From NCBI GenBank assembly GCA_949152475.1, contig OX424563.1, positions 9,521,001 to 9,585,000 of the forward strand: a stretch of 64,000 nucleotides of DNA, given 5' to 3'. This DNA is from Terebella lapidaria. Its lineage: Eukaryota; Annelida; Polychaeta; Terebellida; Terebellidae. This document shows, piece after piece, positions 27,501 through 37,920 of the stretch (position 1 is its first letter; each line of letters starts with the position of its first letter). The notes beneath the pieces are model-generated. The model had not been told where the DNA came from. It was given only the letters and a program-made list of their open reading frames with translations, and made no database searches. The translations under genes and the position numbers were made by a program.

Positions 27501-28698
27501 CTCGCTGAGATATTAAGACTTAAAGAGACCTGGGGTAAATCTGTTGGTCAGCCCGTTCACAATTCAATAAGATGTGGAAACGATTACCCCCTGTGCACAC
27601 GTACCGTCTCTAATATCAACACTCGGTAGCGTAGTAATACAATATACCTTGTATGCATCTGAATACTGGTCTAAAGCAACATTTCTGTGGTTTTCCAACT
27701 CAGTGATGCACAAGTGATGTAACAAAGCCTAAAACCCTTGTCTAAATACAATCTGTGGCAAGCGAGGGGATCTTTTATATCAGCACTATCGGTATTGACG
27801 AAAACGCGTAGGGAGCACCGTTAGTAATAATTCATCTAAAAACCAAAGATTCTGTACATGCAACGGATATAAGCAGAGTTTCTTCTACTTGCGGATCTTT
27901 ATTAGTTGACGAATTGAAAATTCGACAACTATGTTGGTCAGTTCGGTTTGTTTGTGTGTCTGTCTGTCTGTCTGTTAGCACGATACAGGCCACAGTTTTA
28001 GTGCGAGCATCACGAAATTTTTCTGATAGGTAGGTATTCACCCAGGAAGGACACCGAAAGTTTTTGAAGAAAATCGGTTTATTGATGACGTCATCAAAAA
28101 TTCTTGAAAACTCGAAAAATCCCTATCTTTAACATGGGGCGATTTTTCAAAAATTCATAACTCGTTTAATTTTTATTGAATTCTCTTGAAATTTTAGTCA
28201 CATGTGTAGAATGACAACCTCTACAGACATTGCAAGTTTGATCCGGATCGGATCCGGATTCCGGATTCTACGGATACATTTCATTTTCTTCTGGATCCAA
28301 TTTTAAAAAAATCATTGGATATTGAATTTTGAAGCTGTTTATGTAGAAAAATGCAGTGTTATTTCTAGTTTAAGGTGCACTTTTTATGTTCAAAATAACT
28401 TGAAAACTCGCTGAGATATTAAGACTTAAAGAGACCTGGGGTAAATCTGTTGGTCAGCCCGTTCACAATTCAATAAGATGTGGAAACGATTACCCCCTGT
28501 GCACACGTACCGTCTCTAATATCAACACTCGGTAGCGTAGTAATACAATATACCTTGTATGCATCTGAATACTGGTCTAAAGCAACATTTCTGTGGTTTT
28601 CCAACTCAGTGATGCACAAGTGATGTAACAAAGCCTAAAACCCTTGTCTAAATACAATCTGTGGCAAGCGAGGGGATCTTTTATATCAGCACTATCGG
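12550..28698 (+). repeat. 906-bp satellite-like tandem array, about 17.8 copies
   Basis: Landmarks recur every 906 bp: the 210-bp minus-strand frame at 13336, 14242, 15148 and so on to 27832 has an identical translation in all 17 full occurrences. Blocks compared by eye between copies are identical. Each unit contains a near-palindrome ending in ATTCGACAACTATGTTGGTCAG, a TTTG/TCTG tract, TTAGCACGATACAGGCCACA, the CRE-like palindrome TGATGACGTCATCA, the motif GATCCGGATCGGATCCGG, and an AT-rich tail. No rRNA, tRNA or snRNA sequence was recognised in the unit. The 69-codon frame overlaps the simple repeat and has no family resemblance, so it is not called. The array stops in mid-unit at 28698. 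Near-perfect homogeneity implies recent amplification, active homogenisation or an assembly artefact. Confidence 0.95.
12681..12694. promoter_or_regulatory. CRE-like palindrome, once per 906-bp unit
   Basis: TGATGACGTCATCA is a perfect 14-bp palindrome containing TGACGTCA, the known binding site of CREB/ATF bZIP factors. It recurs with the array period (next at 13587). Whether any factor binds here is unknown. Confidence 0.35.
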
Positions 28699-29825
28699 GG
28701 GTGACGGCGTATGAATCAATACTGTTGCCGGTTTTTAGCAGTAATTTGGCCGAGGACCAAAGGTCCTGTTCATGCACCAGATATATTTTTTCTTGAGTTT
28801 CTTTTGTTACTTGGCGAAATCATTGTTCGCAACAATGCAGCCACAATTTGCGTGTGATCCAAACCACGCTCACCACATGTAACAATCTGCCTCCAACCTA
28901 AAGCAGCCCAATTACGAGGGCCGAATGGTGATGTCACTAGACACTGCCAAACATTGGCAAAATCCTCATCTCTCATCATTGCCAAAGTACAAAACAAATT
29001 TAAAAATTCAAAAAGCATTCAAATTGAGACCGACTTCCTTCAAATTTGGTATGCCTCTACATGTTAACATTTTTCATCAATGTATGAAGTTTTGACTGGA
29101 TCATTTAAACGTCAATGACGTCATGACGTCAAATGTCAATTTTCGAAATATGGCTGTATCTCGGTAAATATTTCTCCCAGAATGGATCGGAATACACCAT
29201 TGGAAAGCTTGTTCAATTCTGCTCGAGGCAGGTGATGTGTGATTCTATCCCGCCATGACAAATTTTCGGTATGACGACATAAACGTAGTTCCCATAATGC
29301 CAGTGTTTCAAAATGTCAATGTTCTATGAAAGCCTATCATTTTCACATTCAATTTTGCTGCAAATGAATTGTAATTGTCTGCGAATGTGTAGCACTATCA
29401 ATCGTATGTCATGTTTCAACTGATTGGTGAAATGCCATTGACGTCATAAATATTATCTTAAGATATTATTATAATGTTTTCCAACCTGAATATAACATTT
29501 GACCTTGGTAACTATAATAAATGATACTATATCAAATCAGTAAAAATTTATAAACATAATATTAACAGGTATATTTAGAAACACCAGTATATCAGGTTTG
29601 TAGCATGCCATTGACGTTATATGACGTCATAATAACATAAGATTTCCAACGTGGGTGTGACCTGTAGCCTCTGGTTCGCTTTTTTTTTCATTAGCACTTG
29701 ACCGTCCATATTTCTAGCTTGAATTCTTCTAAGCTTGGAGGATGTATTCTGCAGAACGAGCGCTCCAGGCCACGTGATTTTGGTGCTCCTAATATGAAGA
29801 AAAATTTTGACAAGTTTGGCCTTTA
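28699..29825. repeat. Diverged repeat flank of the satellite and non-coding DNA
   Basis: Immediately after the array the sequence stays recognisably related to the unit tail (ACCAAAG..CTGT.CATGCA followed by .GATATA at 28757-28785). It then shows a new hairpin-like head, GTTACTTGGCGAAATCATTGTTCGC (near 28805). The rest, to 29825, contains TGACGTCA motifs and AT-rich DNA. An 82-codon minus-strand frame at 28770-29018 has no recognisable motif and is not called as a gene. Confidence 0.55.
29116..29131. promoter_or_regulatory. Two abutting CRE-like octamers
   Basis: TGACGTCA occurs twice with no spacer, each copy a perfect CREB/ATF-type palindrome. Another TGACGTCA lies at 29622-29629. Function is not shown. 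Confidence 0.3.
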
Positions 29826-31918
29826 GGCCAATGGTATCTGCTTGACAAAATTAAGATTTCGACTTCCGGAGATGTATTTATCTCGGATCATTTATCCACG
29901 ACATGTACAATGTCTAAAGGGTGGCCCCATTACTATAACCTTGACCTTTACATTAAAACGAAAGTTTGCGAATTCGTCAACTGCCGGGCCTATGGCCCCT
30001 CGTTTGTTTGTTTGTTTGTATGTGTGCACTCTACAGGTCACAATTTTGGTCGTATCGTCATGAAACTTCACCAGGAGGTGGACAATCAATTTCGGACCAA
30101 GTGGTAAACTTTTCGGAGGTCAAGGTCAAAAACTGAGGTCAAGGTCAAGCAAAAGGTCAAAATCGAAAAATTGCGATAACTTCGCTTGTAATTAAGATTA
30201 TTTTTTCTTATTATTTTTATATTTTTCTATGGTCAATTCTGCATCATATGATGCATGCCCGATGGTCGTACGACCAAAACTCCCGATTTTCGGTCCAGGT
30301 CGAAAATTTGGGGGTCAAGAATTTAGGTTTTTCCTGTCTCACAATATTCAAAACCATATTATAGAGCCAGGTTCCAATATATGTTGCTGATTTTTACTCA
30401 GAGGTTGTGCCTTATCACGCAGAACAAGATCCTGAAGTTTCAGAGCTCAGGGTCAAGGATTAGAGTTAAGGTCATAGTAAAGGTCAAAATCGAAAAATTG
30501 CAATAACTTCGCTTCTGATCAAAATTAATTTTTCTAAACATTTTTGTATTTTTATTTGGTCAATTCGACATCAGCTGACGTATGCCCGATCGTTGTACGA
30601 CCAAAACTCCTGATTATCGCCCAAGGTCGAACATTTGGGGGTTTTGAGATCATTTGTATTTTGTGCAATATTCAAACCGTTATTGTGGAGTCAGAATGCA
30701 GTATAAGTTGCTGATTTTTAATCAGTAGGTGTGTCTTATCACATTGAACATATGTGTAAAGGTGTAGGACTCAAGATAAAGAATTACAGTTAAAGTCATA
30801 GTAAAGGTAAAAATCGAAAAATCACAAATACTCCTTTCCTAATCATTATTATTTTTTCTACATATTTTTGTATTTTTCTATGGTCGATTCCGCGTCCTGT
30901 GGTGCATGCCCGATGGTCGTATGACGAAATCCCCCGATTTTCGGTCAAGGTCGAAAATTTGGGGGTCACGAATTTAGGTTTTTCCTGTCTCGTAATATTC
31001 AAAACCATATTATAGAGCCAGATTCTAATAGATATTGCTGATAGTTACTCAGGAGTTGTACTTTATCACGTAGAACAAGATTATGAAGTTGCAGGACTCA
31101 AAGTCAAGAATTAGAGTTAAGGTCATAGTAAAGGTCAAAATAGAAAATTCACAATAAATTCGCTTCTAATTAGAATGAATTTTTCTAAGCATTTTAAAAT
31201 TTTTATTTGGTAAATTCAACATTAGCTGACGTATGTCCGATGGTTGTACGACCAAAACTCCTGATTATCGCCCAATGTCGAAAATTTGGGGGTTTTCAGA
31301 TCATTCGTTTTCTATGCAATATTCAAATCCGTATTGGGGAGTCAGGTTCCAATATACGTTGCTGATTTTTACTAAGAAGGTGTGCCTTATCACATTGAAC
31401 ACATGTGTAAAGATGTTGGACTCCAGATCAAGTATGAGAGTTAAAGTCATATTAAAGGTCAAAATCCGAAAATCACAAGTACTCTTTTCGTAATCAATAT
31501 TATTTTTTTGACATATTTTTGTATTTTTCTATGGTCAATTCCACGTCATATGATTCATCTCAGATGGTCGTACGACCAAAACTCTCGATTTTCGGTCCAG
31601 GTCGAAATTTTGGGGATCACGGATTTAGTTTTTTTTTTCTTGTCACGCAATATTCAAAACCATACTATGGCATCAAATTCCAATATATCCTGCTGATTTT
31701 TAGGAAGGAGCTGTGTCTTAAGTTTTAAGGTCATAGTAAAAGTCAAAATCGAAAAATCGCAATAACTCTGTTTGAAATCAAGAATAATTTTTGTAATATT
31801 TTTTTTTATTTGTTGAATTCGACATCAGCTGATGTATGTCTGATGGTTGTACGAGAATAACTCTCGATCATAGCCAGAGGTCGAAAATGGGGGGGGGGGG
31901 TCTTGAAATCATTTGTAT
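29826..31918 (+). repeat. Repeat head plus about 325-bp tandem units (A/B alternating)
   Basis: A head at 29965-30030 (GCGAATTCGTCAAC, then GGGCCTATGGCCC, then TTTG repeats) leads into tandem units. Each unit contains AAAATCGAAAAAT..CAATAACTTCG, then TTTTTGTATTTTTCTATGGTC, then CGATGGTCGTACGACCAAAACTC. The starts of these units fall near 30160, 30487, 30811, 31136, 31462 and 31745. Odd and even units differ: GATTTTCGGTCCAGGTCG versus GATTATCGCCCAAGGTCG, giving a higher-order period of about 650 bp. The same family occurs at 53300-54612. The array is interrupted by a LINE and resumes at 34084. A 12-G run at 31889-31900 lies just before the insertion point. Confidence 0.85.
30117..30159 (+). 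promoter_or_regulatory. Cluster of five AGGTCA half-sites
   Basis: AGGTCA occurs at 30117, 30123, 30136, 30142 and 30154. Two of these lie within TCAAGGTCA, the known extended half-site of monomer-binding nuclear receptors (SF-1/ERR type). The cluster begins the tandem-repeat region, and single AGGTCA copies recur once per unit downstream. It may be incidental repeat sequence. Confidence 0.35.
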
Positions 31919-33672
31919 CATGTAAACAAACTGGTAACGGAATATCTAATGTATTCAATATTGACGGACGTGATGTATCTGATGCCGAAACAATTTCTAA
32001 CGATTTTTGTAAATATTTTACTGATGTAGGAAAATTATTGGCTGACCAAATACCAAAAAGTAAAAACTCGTTCACTGAATATATGTCGAATAATCCAAAC
32101 AATAAATCAATGTACTTATATCCCGTAACAGAAGAAGAAATATCAGATTTAATAACTGTACTAAAAAATAAACGAAGCTCTGGGTTTGACGGTATAACCT
32201 CAATTTTGTTAAAACAAATCAAAAACTCCATAATCAAACCATTAACAGTTATTATCAATAAGTCCTTAGAAACTGGTAAAGTTCCATCCAAAATGAAATT
32301 AGCTAAAATTATACCTTTATACAAATCCAAAGATAAAAAGTTGTTCTCAAATTATCGACCAGTTTCATTACTACCATGTATTTCTAAACTACTTGAAAAA
32401 GTAATGCATAAAAGGTTGTACAATTTTTTGTCTAGTAGTAAAATATTATATAATAGTCAGTATGGGTTTCGTCCCAACCACAGCACTATTAATGCAGTAA
32501 CAGAATTAAATTACAATATATTGAAAGCATTTGAAAACAACGAATATGTATTATCAGTATTTTTGGACCTCTCCAAGGCCTTTGACACTATTGACCACAA
32601 AATATTGTTAGCGTAATTAGCACATTATGGTATACGGGGTGTGGCCTTGGAGTGGTTCAAGAGTTATTTAGAAGATAGGCTTCAGTATGTTCAAATAAAT
32701 AATCATAAATCAAACACACACATAATGAAATGCGGGGTCCCACAAGGCTCAGTACTTGGGCCTTTATTATTTATACTATACTATAATGACCTGCCCCAAA
32801 ACTTAAACAGTTCACAGTCTATACTATTTGCAGATGACACCACAATATTTAGCCACGCGAAGGATATTCAACAATTGTACTTATCTATGAATACCGAATT
32901 GCAAACATTAAATGACTGGTTTAGAGCTAACAAGCTATCATTAAACACGAGTAAAACTTACAGCATTTTATTTTCCAGAAAAGGGCACGATATCGGCCAA
33001 TATAACTTTCAATTAGTCCTAAATAATGATGTAATTTCCACGGTGAATGAAACTAAATTTTTGGGTATAATTGTCGATAAACATCTTGAATGGGGCCCTC
33101 ATATCAGCATGTGCAGGAAAAAGATAACGACGGGGCTATATATATTGAATTCATTAAAGCGATCGTTTTCAATTAATTTACTCACCACAATATATTACTG
33201 CATGGTCCACCCTCATCTTACGTATGGGATATTATTATGGGGTACCGCTGCTAAACGATGCTTCGATCAACTCAATATATTACAGAAAAAATCACTCCGG
33301 GCCATTCATAAAGCTAGATACAATGATCATACACTAGCTTTGTTTCTGCAGAGTAAAATTTTGAGGATATATGATCTATTTACATATCATTTGTTACAGT
33401 TTATGTATGCATATAGTAGGGAATTGCTTCCACCCCCTCTCCAGTCGATGTACGACCGCAATAGTGAAATTCATGCATATAACACAAGGCAATCAAATAA
33501 TCCCCATCATCTTGCTTTCAAAACCAATGTATACGGTAAAAGTTTTTTTGTGAGGGGTCCTGATTCATGGCAACAGTTACCAACCGATATTAAAGAAAGT
33601 CGCTCAAAACAAGTTTTTAAAAGAAAATTGAAACAATATTTATTCACACTATATAGTAATTCAATGTACTAG
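31919..33672 (+). pseudogene. LINE ORF2 reverse transcriptase with a single in-frame stop
   Basis: One continuous frame is broken only by TAA at 32614-32616, within ILLA*LAHYG, where the sister LINE has [10 protein letters not shown]. Motifs in order are [57 protein letters not shown], the FADDT catalytic box (aspartates at 32833-32838), TKFLGIIVDKHLEW, YGILLWG and [13 protein letters not shown]. All key RT residues are kept, so the copy is recent. The N-terminal endonuclease is missing. The first ATG in the frame (31903) belongs to flanking repeat, so no genuine start codon is present. Confidence 0.88.
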
Positions 33673-34083
33673 TATTCCTCGTTCTTGTTTTGGTGCCAGA
33701 CGTACATACGCCATTTTGAGAATATTATTAAATGAAAATAGCAGTATGGGTTAAGGGAAGGGAACGGTATGGGGATAGGGATGATATGTATAGGGAAATT
33801 ATATTATCATAATAATTTAGTTATGAAATTATATGGAAATCATGTTCATAATAACTTGGAATTTTTGGTGTTTGCTACACTTCACTCTAATGAGTGGAGT
33901 GCACAGCGAAAGCTTTAGCATTTACCATGACTCACCATTAATCGTATGTTGAAATTTCATAAGCTGACTAAATAACAGAATCGAATATTGTAAATAGCGC
34001 TCAAAATGTACTCTATATCGTAAATGTTCATTTTTGTATGATTATTGTGTGTCAGAATAAAATTACTACTACTACTATGTGAT
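31919..34083 (+). mobile_element. 5'-truncated young LINE (CR1/L2-like), plus strand
   Basis: The element splits a B-type tandem unit: unit sequence stops near 31918 and resumes near 34084 (GAAATATTCACCCCCACTGGGGAGCCAGG). It starts inside ORF2 between endonuclease and RT, encodes RT to a C-terminal stop at 33672, has about 380 bp of 3' non-coding DNA, and ends in AATAAAATT plus ACT repeats (34065-34078). The RT is closely related to that of the 9.7-12.2 kb LINE, but the tail repeat differs, so the two are separate families or subfamilies. A clear target-site duplication was not found. Confidence 0.88.
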
Positions 34084-34284
34084 AATTTTGTGTGTGAAAT
34101 ATTCACCCCCACTGGGGAGCCAGGTTCCATATACGTTAGTAGGTGTGCCTTATCACATTGAGCATGTGTGAACTTGTAGGACTTGAGAACATGAATTAGA
34201 GTTAAAGTCATAGTAAAGGTCAAGCATGAAGAATCGCAAAAACCCAGCTTTCAATCAAGGTGAATTTTTCTACTTTTATTTTTT
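34084..34284 (+). repeat. Resumed B-type tandem unit after the LINE
   Basis: GGGGAGCCAGGTTCC, GTGTGCCTTATCACATTGA and TTAAAGTCATAGTAAAGGTCAA match the B units at 30.7 and 31.4 kb, so this is the other half of the unit split by the LINE. Confidence 0.8.
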
Positions 34285-35075
34285 TATTTAGTGAGTATCT
34301 CGCTTATTATCAACCTTATAGCTTGGGAGTCAATTGTAGACATAATAGGAAATGATGAATGCCGAATATTCTCATGGTTTTGAACTTGACCTTTACCTTA
34401 TTTTCAAGGCCAGAGCACAAAATGACATAGGAATCAATCATGGACATATATGAAATGATATATGCTAATATTCTGAAGCCCTTCAACTTGACCTTCGTTT
34501 ATTATTGACTTTACAACTTAGGAATCAATTGTGAACATATAGGAAATGATATATGCTAACTATTTTCGTGCTCTGAATTTGACCTTTGACCTTATTTTTC
34601 AAGGTCAGAGCACAAAATGGTTAATATCTCGCTTATTATCTACCTTACTGCTTATGAATCAATTGTTAACATATAGCAAAAGATATAAGCTGAATATTCT
34701 CGTGACCATGAACTAGACCTTTGACCATGAACTAGACCTCAGAGTACAAAATGGCTAAAATTTCGCTTATTATCGACTTTACTGCTTATGAATCAATTGT
34801 TAACATATAGAAGTAATATATGCTGAATATTGTCATGACCTTGAATTTAATCTTTGGGGCCTTATTTCCAAGGTCACAGGACAAATGGCCAATATCTCGT
34901 TTTCTATCAACTTTACAACTTGGGAATTAATTGTGGACATACAGCTTAGCAATAAACTGTGGACACGATATGTGTTCAACATGATATATGCTCAATGTTC
35001 TTGTGACCTTGAATTTGACCAGTGACCTTATTTTTAAGGTAGCCAGACAAAATGGTTATTATCTAAAATGAAAAA
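34285..35075 (+). repeat. About 150-bp degenerate tandem repeat rich in TGACCTT
   Basis: Units share ATCTCGCTTATTATC, GAATCAATTGT.AACATATAG, GATATATGCTGAATATTCT, TGACCTTGAA.TTGACC and CAAGGTCAGAGCACAAAATGG. At least five diverged copies are visible, some deleted or partly duplicated. No reading frame is shared. Confidence 0.75.
34580..34592 (-). promoter_or_regulatory. Perfect DR1 nuclear-receptor-type motif
   Basis: TGACCTTTGACCT is the reverse complement of AGGTCAAAGGTCA, a direct repeat of AGGTCA with one spacer base, known to be bound by RXR/HNF4/COUP-type receptors. It lies in a degenerate minisatellite, so function is only a possibility. Confidence 0.3.
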
Positions 35076-36289
35076 CATATATTGTCTGGTATCTTAACCC
35101 TTGGGCTAATTTTTAGCACTCTAGATGTCACAATTTAGATCAAATCATAATTATTATTATCGGTCATCAAGTGGGTAGGTCAAATAAAATCAACTGAATA
35201 ACTTCTGAGAGGTCAAGGTAAAAAATGAGGTAAAGGTTTGAATTCTTAGTGATTTTCAAAATTTCAGATATAACATGTATTGACATGAATTTGATATAGT
35301 CTTCGGCGTACCCAGATCAATTTATGACATACCAATATCCGTAAACAAGCAGATCAAAATGATGATATTATGCACAGAAAGTGAACAAGTCAGTGCTTAT
35401 TAATTTATTAATGCAATCATCATCACAGGGAAGGTAATTCATGACAAAGACATTACAAAACTAACCATATATTCCGACATGCATATAATGAAATGATTGG
35501 TATATTTATTTTTGATATTGCCCTGCAAAGACTATTTTTCATTCACCATGATTTTTGATGTATCAGAGTCTTATTGTTATAAGCTTTCCGAATTCATGTG
35601 AAATTTCTTATTGTGTGACTTGCATTGCATTTCTAAATTTAGCCAATTTGGGATATTTCTTCTATTGTGCAACTGTCTTTGAATGATAAATCGATGACTC
35701 GATGTGATGAAATGATGCTTACGGGCAAACTAATGCCACGCCAGAGGCAATTATGAAATGAACACATGTTGCTTACGGGCAACTTAATGCCACGCCAGAG
35801 GCAAACTTAATGTGGGGAAAAAAACTTGGTACCTCCTGGTAAATCACAGTGGTTTCAGTCCCTAATAATCTGTTCACACTCCACGAATAATTTCTAACAC
35901 CTGGAAGCATTTCGTGGATAATAAGATGATTTTCACATGAATTCTGATAATGTAATTACAATTGGATCAAATACCCAGTTTACAGAGAATTAACTTTACA
36001 TGCAATAGAAACAAAAGCAGCAACAAAAATAATAAAAATCATAAATTTTGTCAATCAAAATCTTGATTCACATTTGGCGTTAGGATGAAAACGCGTATAA
36101 TCAACATATTATATTAATCCAATAAGTTTTAGAAAACAAATTGATGATTAATTATGTATAAAAAAAGACCGATTAACCACAATAAAAAAATAATTCCAAA
36201 TTATGAGGTCATTGAACCAACTTTTCAGTCAACACACAGGCATTGATTACAAAGGTATCGACAATTCAATGAAAAACATGACAAAAATC
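35076..36289. other. Non-coding AT-rich region
   Basis: No supported coding sequence. The only distinct structure is a 34-bp direct repeat pair at 35717-35804. Confidence 0.6.
35717..35804 (+). repeat. 34-bp direct repeat pair, 54 bp apart
   Basis: Copies at 35717-35750 and 35771-35804 both read GCTTACGGGCAA..TAATG then CCACGCCAGAGGCAA, with two mismatches. The blocks are GC-rich against an AT-rich background. Their origin is unknown. Confidence 0.8.
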
Positions 36290-36905
36290 AGACATCATCA
36301 TATGTCAAACATTTTTCAGTTACCACAGAAAAATTATTCATGCATGTTCACTTATTCAGTAGAAAAACCTAAAGGAAGCATTATCGTAGTCACCAGACAT
36401 ACATTCGTTGCACATGTATCGATAATTCAAAGATATAGCATGTCAAAATTAGACATAATCATATGTCAAACATTTTTCAGTTACCACGGAATCAGACATG
36501 TTCACTTTTTAGTGGAAAAAGTAAAGGGAACATTATTGTAGACATGATCTCATATCAAGCATTTTTCATTTAACACAGAAACCATCATCAGATAAGCTAC
36601 AATTATTCAATGAACAGAACTAGAGAAACAATATTCTGGACATGATCGCCTGTCAAACATTTTTCAGTTACCAGAGAAACATTCATCAGACATTTCACTA
36701 TTATTAATTACAGAACTGAAACAAACATTATTGTAGACATAATAACATGTTAAATATTTCATGGTTACCATAGAAACATTCCTCAGACATGTTACAATTA
36801 TTTCATGAATAAAACCAGAGAAAACGTTATTGCAGACATATTCGCATGTCAAATATTTTTTAGTTACGACAGAAACATTCATCACACATGGTAAGTCACG
36901 TGATG
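36290..36905 (+). repeat. About 97-bp degenerate minisatellite
   Basis: TGTCAAACATTTTTCAGTTACC and variants recur near 36305, 36465, 36556, 36652, 36749 and 36847, the later ones at 96-98 bp spacing. They are followed by ACAGAAACATTCATCAGACATG and a segment ending in AACATTATTGTAGACAT. The first interval is longer (about 160 bp). Confidence 0.75.
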
Positions 36906-37614
36906 TCATGGTTGATTTTCGGTGACAATAAAAATAAACCTTGTTTAATATAAATATAACTCCATTAAAAACTCAAATTACTCATATATCACAAAAGGGG
37001 TAATTAATGAGCAGACGTGGAGAAAACACAAACACATATCCACAGCCACCCCCCTCCCCCCACACAGATATATAGTGTATATATACCAAACATAAGTACT
37101 CATTCAAATTGCATTTCAAACAACGCATGAATGACGTTGAATGTAAAAAAAATAGAAAAAAAAACATGAAAAAGGGTGGAAAAAGAACCATTCCACTATC
37201 TCGCTGGCATCAGGCCACACTGTGTCATCACTATGATCACAAGGCTAGTCTTGTGAACATAAGTAGAACAACAATGACGATAATACAATGGAGTTTAAGT
37301 CAATATTGAGAAAGTAAGTGCAAGAATATGTATAAAGTCAATAACAACAACCAAAATAAATCACAAACACATATGGTTTGTATAAATATACAAGAACAAT
37401 ATGTGTACATAAAAAATCAACAGCTTGAAATCTGACCATACAAAACAATTGCATGTACATCACACATAACGATGCTAAGAACAACAGTAAACAAATCGTA
37501 TGCATTTCTCTTTAGGTATATGGACATGTATATGTCAATAACAAAATAGCATGTGTATACCAGAACAGCAAGAACAGTAATAATTATTGTATAATAATAA
37601 TAATAATAATAATA
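36906..37614. other. AT-rich non-coding DNA with degenerate repeats and ATA microsatellite
   Basis: Contains a unit starting ATATGTGTACATAAAAAA (near 37398) that recurs in diverged form near 38038 and 38518, and an ATA-repeat tract at about 37588-37615. Minus-strand Tyr/Ile/Leu-rich frames are products of the simple repeats. Confidence 0.6.
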
Positions 37615-37920
37615 ATTGGGGTATGTCATATGTCGGACAAGATTGAGGTATGTCCGACTTGGTCGCACTTACCCCATGGGGTAAGTGAGACTCGCATGAT
37701 TTTCTTAAACCATAGATTCATAAGGAAATGCCTGTATTCCATTTTATTATAATTTTAGCTTCATGCCCTCCCAAACCCGGACCATCAGCCCTACTAGGAC
37801 ACCCAGACCCATAGAAATGAATCCCGCTATTTTAGTGGTGTTACTAAGTAAGCACGACATACCCCATTATGGGGTACGTCTGCGCCTGACTTACCCCATT
37901 TTTGGGGTATGTCCGACCAA
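37615..37920. mobile_element. 306-bp palindrome-rich foldback element in an ATA tract
   Basis: The element begins TTGGGGTATGTC and ends GGGGTATGTCCGACCAA, and lies between AAT/ATA-repeat tracts. Inside is a perfect 22-bp palindrome, CACTTACCCC AT GGGGTAAGTG (37666-37687). There are also two near-perfect stems built from the same word: GACATACCCC/GGGGTACGTC (37856-37880) and GACTTACCCC/GGGGTATGTC (37888-37913). There is no reading frame. It resembles a non-autonomous foldback or MITE, but its transposase partner is unknown. Confidence 0.6.

Noticed and set aside
13336..28041. Seventeen identical 69-codon minus-strand frames in the 906-bp array
   Set aside because: They overlap the TCTG tract (giving DRQTDTQT), have no family resemblance and are identical only because the whole unit is.
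12550..28698. Tandem array as 5S rDNA, tRNA or snRNA cluster
   Set aside because: No 5S, tRNA A/B-box pair or snRNA core was recognised in the unit.
12550..28698. Array as a CRISPR
   Set aside because: The whole 906-bp unit repeats, with no short repeats separated by unique spacers, and the context is eukaryotic.
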